A stretch of DNA of 64,000 bases from Limnoperna fortunei (GCA_944474755.1 OX104112.1:65830433-65894432); one strand, 5' to 3'. Positions 39,203 to 52,100 are shown, counted from the stretch's first letter. Numbers and translations: made by a program. The notes: generated by a model not told the origin, from the sequence alone.

Positions 39203-40558
39203 CAGCCCATAGCTGGAGATTCCGCATTTTAGCACGGAAAATTTGAGTATTTGGACTCCGCGCTAAAAAAAAAAAAAATTTTCGTCCAAAAACCCTGAAA
39301 AAAAAACACTTTACCGAGCAATGATAGAAATTTGGTCGGAAAATGTACACATTTCCGACAGATTTTCCGACATTAGCGCGGAATTTTTTACAAAATTCCA
39401 AGCTAAGCTCGGAAATAGCTAGGAAAAGTCCGAATACTCCGCGCTTAGTCGGAAAATAGCTTGGAATTTGTCCGAATACTCCGCACTAGGTCGGAAAATT
39501 GCTTAGAATTTTCCGAATACTCCGTGCTATGTTGGAAAATAGCTCGGAAATTGGCTTGGAAAATTCTTAATATTCTGTGCTATGTCGGAAAATAGCTCGG
39601 AAATTAGCTTGGAAAATTCTGAATACTCCGCACTATGTTAGAAATAAGCTCGGAATTTCAAGCAACCACTGAATTTTTTCCATGAAAGTGTCGGAAATTT
39701 AGCTTGGAAAGTAAGGGTGGTATTTTTCTCGGAGGGGCTTGGAATTTTTTTCCGTGGGGCCTTATATTTTGGTTCCTGGGATGTCAAAATTTTGTCTCTT
39801 GCTTAGTCTGATTTTATGCCAGCAAATCATAGTTGATCTTATCAATGCTCATAGCTAGATCATTTTTAGTGGAGGATTGCATGTAAAATCTGTACAAGTG
39901 CCACTGAGTTTTCTGAAAAGTAAAACAATTGTTATTAAGATTCTATAATTTATTTCTTATTTCAAAAGGATAAGCACTAACTGCATTCTAGCATAATAAA
40001 TACTGGTATTTAAAATTCAATAGAACATTAATAAATTAATACTATTTGTTTTCCCCATCATTCTGACAGCAAGGGATACTTGTCAAGTTCTTTGTTGCTT
40101 CTGCTTTACATAGAAGTCTGATATCACATTCACATGCCTATTTTCCATTTTTGCTTATTAATGTTATCCTGGAAGAAAATAAAATTAAACAATGACATAC
40201 TTCCAGAATAAAAGATGAATCAGTCAAAATTATTAAGGTCAATAAATAGATATGTTTTCTAATGCTTAAAATGTTCACACATATTTTATTTTATTTTTAT
40301 TTAATTTATTCATTTTATTTACAGAAAAATTAACAAATATTGCTATTACATGTATGTTAATAAGAACTTTAAAATTTCTATAAGTAGAAATCAGTTTGTT
40401 TAAAACATCTGCAAACACAACAAATCTATTGTTTTTTTCAACATGCAATTTTACTGTGTTCATAAAAAAAGAAACACTAACTATTAAACAATTTGATCAT
40501 TTTCAGTTAGCTTGTATGTTGTCATAGGTAAATTGCCTAAAGAAATAAAGAATATATA

Positions 40559-41821
40559 ACGACTCGCCCCACTCTCGAGTCACCCCATCACGAGTTGCCC
40601 CATATAAATAACAAGTCGCCCCACATGTAATAACGAGTCGCCCCACTCAATAACGACTCGCCCCACATATGTAAAAATATAAAATTTATAATAGAAATTT
40701 ATATATTTAATACTTTATAATATAAATAAATACATTGATAGTATAATTTGTTTAATTTGGGTATATTGTTCTGCTCGGTTTTTTAATTAATCGAAATTGT
40801 ACTCTAAATGTAAAACTATTAAATGCTGCCTGTAAATTTAAGTGTAGAATACTGTTAATCTTACATACTATTGAAAACAGTTTTCTTAAAGTTTAAAAAG
40901 GTTGTCTTATTGTAAAAAAATTTCTAACGTGTTTGCTTATTCAAACTACACCGAGACAGTTAACAAGAGACCATAAAAACAACCATTGTAGTTAATATGT
41001 AAAGGGGACAGACATATACGCTTTAAGAAAAACCTTACTGCATACTAGCAGTAAAAATTCTGATCATTTGGATGCAAAATATCTTTTTACTGGAATTTTA
41101 TGTAAATAATTTTAGTCTTTTTAAAATTAAATCAATGAATTTTATTTTTTCCTTTCTTCCTCACCCTTTCTCCTTTCTCCCTCCCCGTTGCTCCTTTCTC
41201 CGTCCCCTTCTCTCCCTGTCTCCCACTACCCTGTCCGCCCTGTCATACAAGACTTCTACAAGACTACGTTTTTGTTATTCTTAAAAACTTTATTATGGTA
41301 ATATTCTCGTAATAAATATTAGGTTTTACACCGTTTTGAAAGTGAAGGTACATGCTACGAATAATCTTGTTCAAAAACCAATATCTGTAGCATATGCCAA
41401 TCTCAGACAATTTTGACATTAAAGACAATTAATTACTTCATTATAATATTAACTACATTGGTTAACTATTCATCCTTTAAAACTGCTAATCCCATCAAAG
41501 TTAATCGCGATTGAAAACAAGCAAACATTCAATTATAATTATCACAATTAATTAAAGAAGTGAACACGAGTTCACTTTAATCTCAAGAGATCCACCGCCA
41601 ATTAAAACAACTAGCAATAAAATATATGCAAATTTAGAAATTTATACTATAAATTTGATTAAATATATTATAAAATATTAAAGTTGTAAACTTATATTAT
41701 ATATTTTACATATGTGGGGCGAGTCGTTATCGAGTGGGGCGACTCGTTATTACATGTGGGGCGACTCGTTATTAATATGGGGCGACTCGTGATGGGGCGA
41801 CTCGAGAGTGGGGCGAGTCGT
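40559..41821. mobile_element. Long-TIR element with repeated GGGGCGACTCG motifs, TA-flanked
   Basis: The ends ACGACTCGCCCCACTCTCGA and its inverse are flanked by TA on both sides (40557-40558, 41822-41823). The inverted arms are about 130 bp, each with five spaced copies of the CGACTCGCCCCA motif. The interior is AT-rich except for a polypyrimidine tract at about 41145-41240. No transposase. TA flanks suggest a Tc1/mariner-like mobiliser, not proven. Confidence 0.8.
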
Positions 41822-42662
41822 TACGATACCGTACATGCACTTGTTTTGATTACACACTTTATGTAATTATTAATGAACTTTATGGGCATACAAACATAAA
41901 TAGACAATGTGCACCATTTTATACTAAATAAAATGTTTAACAATTACCTTAAATATCTATTAGCTTTATTTTTGTTATGGTAAATATGAAACCATTGTGA
42001 AAAATAAAGATAATTTTTGTCAAAATGGCCGACTTCATATAATCAATATTGAAAAATTTACTGGCAATATTTCCTTTGTGAACTACTGTGACATATTATT
42101 GGATCGAAATGTGTAGCAGTGTTCTATAAATTTATAAATTTTTAATTTTTATAAATTAATTTCAGGAAATTTAATAGGTTTTAAAAATGTAAACAAACTC
42201 CATTAAGGTTTCCTCCTCAACATCCATTTGAAAAATATGCCAAATTTTTTGATTGGCTAATGATTCTCTATTTTTATTGGTCAATATTTGAAAACTGATT
42301 AATCAAAAACCAAATTTGAGTTGTATTAAAAAAAATAAGCATTCCAGAAAAAATCATTTTAAATTCGTTTGAGTAATAAAACAATTATTTTAGAAATAAA
42401 AAGAGCCACTGCTTAAAAACATTTTACTTCTATATTATATAGATTTTACTTAAAGAATACTTCACTAATAGAACATGAAAAATTAATATTTTTAAAAATT
42501 AAATGTTAATTTTATGATTGATTACAAATTTAATTTAGTGTTTTTATTTTGATAGCAAATAATTATTGCAATTTATGCACTTGTAAAACTCTGAATATCT
42601 TTAGTTTTTCAGAGCTTATACATGTAAACTAGTTTAATTAATAAATTCAGAGACATACACAT

Positions 42663-42740
42663 GTATAATTACATACATGACATATGTAATTATATAATTA
42701 CATATGTCATGTATGTACATATGTAATTACATATGTCATG
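42663..42740. repeat. Palindromic ACATATGTAATTA simple repeat
   Basis: Interlaced inverted copies of CATGACATATGTAATTA form a local palindrome inside the large element. Confidence 0.7.
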
Positions 42741-43551
42741 TATCTGATAAATTGAATGCTAATATTTTAACATGTTACTGTCAAAGTTTTTAATAAATAA
42801 TAATTGCTGTTTGGTGACCAATGTATATATATTTTCAGCATAATTTTATTTTTAACCAAAAAGATATTCTAGTGAAATTCTAACATATTTAATGCAATTC
42901 TAAATCCCCATATCATTGAGCAAAAATATTAAAGTCCAACTTTTCCAAGCTAAAAAAATGACAAATTTCCTAGCTAATTCCGTGCTGAAAAATATTTAAC
43001 TGCAATATTCATCACATTTTCCAAGCTAAAAAATGAACAAGTCCACATTTGCAAGCTACTTCCGTGCTGAAAAATATATAAGTCCAACTTTCCGCACATT
43101 TTTCAAGCTAAAAAATGACAAAGTCCAAAATTCCGAGCTAATTCCGTGCTGAAAAATATTAAAGTCTAAATTTCCTCGCATTTTCCAAGCTAAAAAAATT
43201 ACAAAGTCCGAAATTCAGAGCTAATTCCATGCTAAAATATATTAAAGTCCAATTTTCCGCGCATTTTCCAAGCTAAAAAATGACAAAGTCCAAATTTCCA
43301 AGCTAATTCGGCGCAAAAATGCATAATTCAGAGCAAAACAATGCGGAATTCCGAGCACAGATCGGAATCTCCAGCTACGGGCGGGGTATGATAAAATCAG
43401 TTGACATTACATCCAACTAGATGATTACTTTCAGATAGTGGTGTCCTAGAGCTGGCAGACAACCTTGTCTCTTTTTTTGTCTCTTTAGGCATATGAGATA
43501 AACACCAAGAATTCTGAATGATGTGACATATGGAAGACAAATGTTTTTTTT

Positions 43552-43830
43552 CAGGGGCGGATACAGGATTTTCGAAAGGGGGGGGGGGCGTAAAAAGGAT
43601 ATCGGTAAAGGAGGGCCACGAAGTGGTCCTCCCGCGCCTCGCAGAGGCGCTTTTACGGCAGGGGTAGTACCATTAATGCATTAATTTATGGCGAGGGCGA
43701 GCGGGGATTACATTTTTGCCTTTGGCGCTGGTTGTTACCCTTCCTGTTGTCTTTTTTTGTCCTTTCCTTTTTTTTTCTTGTTTTTAAAGGGGGGCGTACG
43801 CCCCTTATGCCCCGACTGGATCCGCCACTG
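43552..43830. mobile_element. hAT MITE (CAGGGGCGGAT termini)
   Basis: The left end CAGGGGCGGATACAGGATTTT and the right end, inverse of CAGTGGCGGATCCAGTCGGG, form hAT-type TIRs. A T-rich flank on both sides obscures the 8-bp duplication. The interior contains a G run, GTAAAAAGG and a GGCGTACGCCCC palindrome near the right end. Confidence 0.78.
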
Positions 43831-43978
43831 TTTTTCGTGTGTTGCAATACAAAAGTGTATGCCTAAATGTCGTCATCTTGTTAAAAAGATACAATTAATT
43901 TAAGAACTGACGACTTAATGTCGATTTACGTTACTCTCTAAAATAAGTAAACAAAGATCACAACAGACCTCCTTTCAC

Positions 43979-44013
43979 CTATGTCTATGGCTGTAATTAT
44001 TATTCGAAGACAT
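43979..44013 (-). CDS. Candidate first coding exon of TCAIM (weak)
   Basis: An ATG at 44013 opens an 11-codon stretch (MSSNNNYSHRH plus AG) ending at a CATAG|GTGAAA donor in phase 2, exactly the phase needed by the 35275 acceptor. It would be rich in Asn, Ser and His/Arg with no acidic residue, compatible with the start of a targeting peptide. An 8.7-kb intron is implied. Other short candidates with phase 2 exist nearby (an ATG near 44274 with a CC|GTAAAA donor). Transcript data would be needed to choose. Confidence 0.25.
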
Positions 44014-45889
44014 GGCAGCACATTGGATAGCGATTTACGTTATCGCTTATCGGGTATTACAAAGACTTGTGTGTCTTTTACATGCTACAGCTTAAAATCC
44101 TTCTCCGTTCATGCAACAAGCCCAAGGCCAAGGGCAATGACCGGATAATGGATTCGCCAAAACAATCTGACAATAAATTTAATAACAAAATAGCATCGAT
44201 GATTTTCTATCAGAATTACCTTTTTATTAAAAGTTTTACGGCTGTTGATATGCATGTATGCAATCTTTGCATTTCATTCCACGTTCTTCATTGGTTTTAC
44301 GTCGGTATCTGACATTTTCTTGTTTATCAGCTTTCCGGATGAAATACTTCCTATTCCGAAATTGTTTCACGCTTTTAAAGATAAATCACGTGACTAAAGT
44401 TTGTGAAGCGGCTGAGTATGCAATGCATATTTTGTATCTGCCATCTGGACGTTTGATTGTATTAGTTCGCCTTTAGAAGCATTAAATAATGTTTGTTGAA
44501 AAGAAATAACTGTATCTTACTGCAACAATAAGAAATTTTATAACTTTATTTATTTTATTTATTTGTTCAACACATTTACAATGAATGGTTATAACACATA
44601 AAATGTAATTAATGCAATAGAAACTGGGTCTTGATACAAATCTACACCCATTCATCATAATTGGTAAATAAATATACATTGCACCAAGATGCAGTTTTGA
44701 AAATAATGTTTGAATTATAACAAAGAACTATATACTTGGAGCGGCAGTGACATAGAGAAAAGTACATTCATTTGGAATTACAATTATTTAATTTTTTGGT
44801 TAATTTAACTCCGGACATTTTTTTATATATTCAATAACTGCTTTGATTATTACTAAAGAGTTGTTGTTTAATAGAAAAGACATTTTGTCTTCAGTTATGG
44901 AATTGAAATCTTTATGAATATGTTTGACCTGTATAACAAAGTCGAATGGACTGAAATAACTGTATATACCTTTACTTTTATAAACATCATACATGGTATC
45001 TTTGATAACATTTTATTTGCAACCACTGGTCAGCACATCTGTTGATAAACTGCTGGTCACTCAGGGTATAACCACTTACCAGGCTAGTACTAGTCACACC
45101 TCAGTGCTGACAAGAAATTGAATAATATGAAGATAGCACAACCTAAACTTGAGCATCATATATTTTATGATGTTACATACACATACTCTAATAATGCCTC
45201 TATCTTGATCACTTTAAGGTTCTTCTAATGTGCTGTTGACATCAATTTTTAATTGCTGATTAGAAATTGCAAACATTGTTTTCCCTATATTTTTGTTGTT
45301 ATTTTTTAACAAAACACATAATTTGCATTGATGTCAAATTCATTTTAAGTCCAATTTCTAAATTAATTTGTGTGTTCTTCTTCAAAATGTTCTTCTGATA
45401 GCTCAGCTACCATCTGAAATGGGTTTGTTCATAAGGATCACTTTACTTTTGTTACACACTCTTGTTACCATATAACTTGCATCTGTGATGCTGGCTATTA
45501 TTTATTATTTAAGTGAAATAGTTATTGTCTAAATTTACTGACCTGAAATTTTGAAAATGATTAAATTTCTATGGGGGTTATTTATATGCAAGGTGTATGT
45601 ATATGGCCATATTTGGCATAACAGTTTGAAATTTTGATGATTAAAGCTTTACAACATCTTTATCATTTGTATTTTAATTATTTTTTGGTTTAGAGCCCCT
45701 GATGAGTCTTGATAAGTCAAAACCTGCATCTGACATAGTAATTTTACAACCTTGGTATCTTTGATATCATTTTATGAACTAGTCATAGCCAGTATTTGCT
45801 TTGTTTCTTCAAAATAAGGCAATAGATGTATTAGTATTATTCAGTTTTTTCTGGAGCTGGTATTGGATAAGTCCAGACAAACAGTTGAT
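44014..45889. promoter_or_regulatory. Presumed promoter interval TCAIM / RNF212
   Basis: This stretch between the presumed divergent genes is not filled by recognised elements apart from repeat R1 at 45640-45785. The 44280-44470 part is less AT-rich than its surroundings and holds CACGTGAC (E box, near 44388) and two CCGGAT/TTCCGGA-type ETS cores. The promoter call is an inference. Confidence 0.35.
45640..45785 (-). repeat. Dispersed repeat R1, copy 3 (inverted)
   Basis: The reverse strand carries ATCAAAGATACCAAGG, ACTATGTCAGATG, AAGACTCATCAGGGG and GATGTTGTAAAGCTTT in the same order as the other two copies. Confidence 0.7.
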
Positions 45890-46021
45890 AAATTTATCAA
45901 TCTAATTAAAATTATATTTTTCACTAGCCCCTCCCCCCCTTTTATTATTGTCGCTTCACAGTGATAATAACAAAAAAGGGGAGCTGGTGAAAGATTTAAT
46001 TTTAATTAGATTGTTAATTTA
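45890..46021. mobile_element. Foldback MITE upstream of RNF212
   Basis: The arms AATCTAATTAAAATTA...TTTCACTAGCCCC and their inverse (GGGGAGCTGGTGAAA...TAATTTTAATTAGATT) enclose a TGTCGCTTCACAGTGATAATA centre. It ends about 160 bp before the RNF212 start codon. Confidence 0.75.
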
Positions 46022-46181
46022 TTATTGCTAAACTATAGTTCATTTTTTTATTATCTCACTCACCTTTGCCATTTGAAAATAAAAACATCCAATAATAAAA
46101 TGTTAAATGAAGTTTCTATCTTTTTTGTCAAATGAAAAAAAAAATGTATTCCATGTGACTGTTTTAGAATAACTAAAGGGG

Positions 46182-49100
46182 ATGACTGATTGGTTACACT
46201 GCAATACTTGTTTCCGTCAGCCAGGAGATGGAGTCGGATTTTGCCTTACAAACTGTGGTCATGTTTACTGTGAAAAATGTGTTAAAGTTGGTAAGTACAG
46301 TAAAGCATTTAAAAATTTATTTATTGCTATTTAACAAAAACAATTATTATGATTGTTTTTAAATAAATATTTCGTTATTTACAAGCACCTTATTTATTTT
46401 AAGGGAATTATTTTCATAAAATTATATTTATCTCCCCCTTGCAAGGACTTGATAAGAAAATATTTGTTGTTTTTTTTTTATTATTTCGTATTTGCTTACC
46501 CAAAACTTTTTGCAAGACATGTCAAAATAAAATTAACACATGTTTAACACAATGACATACAATTATTGAAGGAACTTTTCATGTTAGCATTTATCAATTG
46601 TCAGAAAATAAATATTTTTGTTATGCATGAGCATTACTGTATAAACAGTTACATATGCTAGTTTTACTTCTAAGCATCAATATACACAAATAGAATAAAT
46701 ATATGTCATCTGTAGAATATTGCTGTTAGATGTTAGCAAGTTGATAAAGCTTTTGTCAATGTTTTATAGGACCATGCTACAGAATATGGCAATTTGGTGA
46801 TATTAAAACTGCAAATTATTCACAAGGAAGAAAAGTCATAATTGTGTTTCCTTTTTGTGACTAAATTATTGTGAATATTCTTTAGCTTGCCAAGACAGAT
46901 GTTCAATGTGTGGAAGTGTCTGTGATAAAATTCCACTTTCAAGCAAGGTTAGTTAAGGAAATAGTAACTGATCTACAAGAAACCTCCTCGATAAAGGGTT
47001 GCCTTTTTATAATGTTGCAGCTTAGCTGCTATTTTAGTGTATAAAATGTTTCTAAAGTGAAATGCTTCCTTCATTGAAAAAAACCCTTTTTGTAAATGTA
47101 GGAAAAAAGTGAGCCACTATAACACACAATTTTCTGTTGATAATTAACTCTCCATACATTTCCAGGGGCATTCCAAATTTCCTGCCTATCGGTCCATCAG
47201 ATTTTATTTATTGATTAGTAGCCAATATACAGTTTACTTTTCATTAATTAAACACATGACATTTTGAACCATAACAAAATTGTTCTATGACAAATTCGGT
47301 CCATAACAAATTCGACTCATACTAAAATCGGCCTACTGTATATTTATATAGTTTGCAATATTTGGTTTTTATAGAAGATTTTATGGAAATATTATTAGTT
47401 TAGATGTTCAAGTTTTGACTTAAATGGCTTTGCTTTAGAGAACCTGACAAACATTTAGTGAATTGGTATAAAAAGTAGGTATATATATTGTCTCATTAAA
47501 ATTAAAAACATAACTGTCATTTGACAAGAAGGATAAAAGCTTCAATAAAATTGCAATATTGTTAGGTAAAACAAATTATTGATAATGGCTTTGCATGAAT
47601 AAGCCTGGCAGAAGTGATCATCTTTCAAAGTCTATCGTAAAAGCTATACAGAAGCAACATATAAATCTAGTTTTTGATGTTAAAAGAATGATTTAAAAGA
47701 AAGTGGTATGCCATATTTATCATGATACTTATGTATTATTTCTGGTTATCATGATACATATTGTAGCGGTTAAGTGAGGGGGTCACGTGTTTCTGTATCT
47801 TATGTATCTTGCCTTCAGGCTGTATATAACGAAGATCCTTGTAATGGCTTATTAACCTTCACTGACTGTGACACCAATCACAGTAATAGTTGACTAAGGC
47901 TAGATATCTAACCTTGAGCAATGTTGGAGAGGGTTTATTTGATTATATTTCTTTATTGTTTTAAAACGTAAAGCTTGAACTCAAGGGGACCTAACTTGGG
48001 CCAAGGGGCAGTAACCAATGAAATGTATCTATCATTCTAAACCAGTACACTAAATATTAGGGATGAATGGGTTGAAATCTGTTCTTCTACAATCAAGTCT
48101 GCGAATGTAGTATGTTCAGTCTCTATCGTGTATTTACTGGAACATAAAACTACCAATGGAGGACCAACACTCCATCAAAACGGCATATACACAGTAAAGA
48201 CCACTCTAGAGATGATATGAAGAAATTTGTCGTCAACAGACTATCTTGAAAAGTACAGTAACTATCTGGCAATAAACTAGTCTCTTGTTTGGACAAGACA
48301 AGAGGGTCTAATTTGTCACGAGACAGTCAAAGGAACCAATATTGTGGATGACCAAGACTGATGTATCTGGATAACTATTAATAAAGAAGAAGACTGTTAT
48401 GTGAGCAAATGTTATATTATTTCATAATTATCAGTTCATTCCATTAACAACAATTTATTTATCAACAACATGTGACAGTAATTTGACTAGTATGATGTAA
48501 TTTATTTATTTACCTCAGTGTTCAACCAGTGTGTTATATTAGCATACATGTAAGTTGACTATCAAACATTTGAGTATACATGAAACTATAGAAGTGTTAT
48601 TTCATTAAATTACTGAAAATCTGGAAAACTCAGAGATTCAGACAACTACCTATCATTTGTTTAATGACTAATTTATTACAATCCTACTCTGAACCATGTA
48701 AAACAAGAAAATAAATTTTATTCTCTGCAAGACATGAAATAATTACACTGTCTATGCAGGAGCCCTATACACTGATTTCCAGGATATCACAGAAAATCAG
48801 GATTCCTTAAAATGTCCAATTCCTAACACCTAACAAAACTTATTAAAAAGGGGGGGGTGGCAAAATGCATCTCTTTATTCAGAAAAACAAACACTCATGA
48901 TAAAATAAAAAGAAGAAAATCTGATTAAGTAGAAAACTACTTAAAAGTTACAGATTCTAAGTAACATAAAATAAAACTGAAGTTTCAAAATTTTGCACTG
49001 ACTTTTAAGACCTGAAAACATGGCTTAAATTATCAGGATTCTAAATGCCAAAAATATTCGATAAACTTAGCTACATGACTGAGAAAACATCAGTCTTGTA

Positions 49101-52100
49101 GAATGAACTATCCAAACGGGAAAATAAAATCATTTGGAAATAAACATGATGACTGACCGGCAAACTTAACCAGGAGCAGTTTCAGGAAGCAACAGTAGCA
49201 GAGGACCCGAAATGATCGAAAAATTCCCTTTTATACCCTAAGTCAGCGAACGGGGCAACGGTCGGGTTTAACCTAACAACTATCGAGTCTATCGGGGATA
49301 CACCCAAGTTCATCGGGGTGAATGTCGGAAATCTAGAAACGAACTTGAGTTGACAGAAAAGAAATCCCCGACGAAGGAAATAAACATTAAAAACAGTAAA
49401 AATTACATGTCTACGGAATGTAAAAATTATCTAACTACATGTTACAATAATATATTGTTACACTTTAATTCAATAAATCGCTAAAGTCCTATTAGTAAAT
49501 ACATCGTCCAGATTACTACTCGCTCGTTTCACTCATTTACTTCCACTTCCGTATACAATACACAATTGCACCAAGGTCGTACACAATGTAAATAATTTGC
49601 ATATTCATGACTACACAACAATGGCGAAATATCGAAGCACGTTGCATCGTCGACAAGCAGTTGGAAAACAATATTTCACCTTTCAAATACTGGTTAAACA
49701 CTGAGAAACCTTTACAAACAATAAAATGAGGACTCAGGTAAAATGCCGAAAGTATAAATATAGCATGACATGACCGAAAAAGCAAGAAAATATAATGTGG
49801 AAGTAAACCAAATTTAAACACGTGGTTACTGATTGACAAAATTCTGATTTACTACATTTGCCCCCACTTAAGTTTTCAGTGTCCTCACGAAAACTACAAA
49901 AGATAGGTATTGCTCACAATAATTATTAACAATAATAATTTAATAAATAATAATAATAACAATTGTCAACCTTCATCAATTAATAAGGTATCATATCCAG
50001 TACATGTTCCAACAAAAATTAAAAAAAATATATCATTAAATGTGTACCTTTAACTAACTGGCAAATTTGATTAAGCACTTATTTACAAACATCTTTCATA
50101 ATTAACTTTTAAAATTCCAGATGCAGATTTTGTTCAATTAATGTTACATGTATGCTCAAAGTTTACATTGGACACACTTCATTTGTTAACACACAAAAAA
50201 AAAAAAAAAAAAAAAATTTATAAATTACAAGTTTAATTTTTTTTCTTATTTTAGCAATGAATTTCCTTGAGTCAACAAAAATCTTTAACTAACACTAATA
50301 TATTTTTTTTTTCAGGTACACAGACACCACTATTCAATAGCAAGCTACAAAGAAAACCTTGGATCTCATAACAACAATTCAAGGTAAAAATAACCAATAA
50401 GTGATCACTCGATCACTAATTAGTGACAATACGTATCACTAATTTAATAATAATATTATAATAAAGTCCACCCATTCAGCTGTATTTAGCTGAATAATAA
50501 TAATACTCCTAAAATATGAAATCTTTATTCTTAACACAGGAATAGAGATATAAAGCCAATTCCTTATATCTTGTTAAACTTTGAAATATTTATAAGCATA
50601 ACTACATGGCACTAGCAAGATAGCTTAGCTGGAAAACACAGCTAAACTATAAACATATAACTTTTACCTGATAATTAAACAGCATTACAATTTAACAATA
50701 ATAACAAAAATTAATGTCCATAAAATAGCACTAGCACTACTTCCTATGCTTCTTTGGTGAAATTCTACTAACACTTGATTTTACTCTTTTTGTAGGTGAA
50801 ACAGATCCTTCGGGAACATATCCTCTCTTTCGTGCACTCTGATTAAAAGGTCGATAAAAACGATTTCGAGGTGATGGCGGTATTCTAGGAACAGGACGAG
50901 TCTGATGAGTGTAGCCACGACGAACAGCAATTTCAATTTTTTCCATCTGATCTCTATTTTTCGTTAACTCGGACTTGATATCATTCAGCACATCAGTATT
51001 ACGATTTACAGCAGAAATTAAGGTTTCTAGCAAATTTGAAATAGAAGATGATGTAGTAGAATTCTGGTCCTCCACAGCTTCCTGCGCTGGGGGCGGCAGT
51101 GAAATATCAGGCAACACTGGTTTTGGCACAGTACATGGTGGCGAGCGTAGTGGCTCCGGAAGATCCAGTAAAGATGGTGAGGTACCTGTCCATGAAATTA
51201 TATCATCCACAAGATTATTGTCCAAAACTATTCGGTTGTCGGAATTTAATGGTGTAAAGTCATCTGATAACGGAGAGATTGTTGATGGTAGTGTGATGGA
51301 CAAACTAGAAGTCGGAGTTGGGCAAGTCAGACCAGCTGAAGCAGAAGAGTAAGAGACTGTTGTATTGGCACAAGTGGTGGAAGGCAGACCTGCTGAAACA
51401 GTGGTACAAGGTGATGAAGTGGTAGCTACATTAACCAGAAGAGCATTAAGGGGTGTAACGGTGGGAACTGTAAAAGATGATGGTTTCCTCCTGGCCTGCC
51501 AGTAGGCATTGGATTCTTCAGCATCCCAGCGCTTAAGATCTTTATCAGGGTCAACCTGTCTGGGATTTGGATTCGTAATGAAATAGTCATCATCACACGT
51601 GAATGATCCACTTGCAGTCCTTAAATCCTTTTGAGTACTATGAAGCTTAAAAAAGTTAGGATGACGCTTGAACATCTGAACATCGCTGGAATGAAATCCA
51701 CACAGGGTACATCTATAAATATGATCCTCTACTTGAAAGTGTTTTGACATAAAGTGTTTCACTGCTGCTTTCCGCTCACCCTTAAATGGACAAATGGTGC
51801 ATTGATAAACACGACCTCTATCTGACTTTATAGCATAATCCATTCCTGGAAAAGAATAAATGTTGAGGTAAGATCATCTGACTCGTAACTTTAATTTGAA
51901 TTTGCCTGTTAAGAGTAAAGTGGTTGTAAACTGGTTGAACACCGTGGCTAAGGCACTCGGACATTCTTCAAAATTCTTACAAAATACAAAAATTCCAGTT
52001 GAATTTTGCAATGAGAACAAAAACTCATGAATGCAATTTATTTATTTATTTTTTTTAATATCTTCTTTATCCAACAAGGTATAAAATCAGAACAATATGG

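Larger units (their letters stand above)
39203..43384. mobile_element. Large non-autonomous element with CGGA/TCCG repeats
   Basis: The ends share an inverted repeat with the core TAGCTGGAGATTCCG (left near 39210, inverse ending 43377). It extends a few bases outward as GCCC / GGGC. Inside each end lie irregular repeats of about 50 bp: GCTCGGAAATAGC..CCGAATACTCCGCGC on the left (39230-39720) and TTCCAAGCTAAAAAATGACAAAGTCC on the right (42945-43320), which are broadly inverse to each other. There is no transposase frame. A second element is nested at 40559-41821. The target duplication is not resolved. Confidence 0.65.

Noticed and set aside
44482..44994. Two minus-strand frames of 64-65 codons upstream of RNF212
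   Set aside because: They are Ile/Lys/Asn-rich, as expected from AT-rich DNA, with no motif or splice context; they also do not fit the TCAIM first-exon phase.
49537..49839. A 100-codon frame repeated identically in both LTRs (also 59639-59941)
   Set aside because: The identity only reflects the LTR duplication. The frame lies in U3 upstream of the TATA box, has no recognisable motif and does not look coding.
50975..51352. A 125-codon plus-strand frame
   Set aside because: It is the antisense shadow of the Ser/Pro/Thr-rich part of retrotransposon ORF3.
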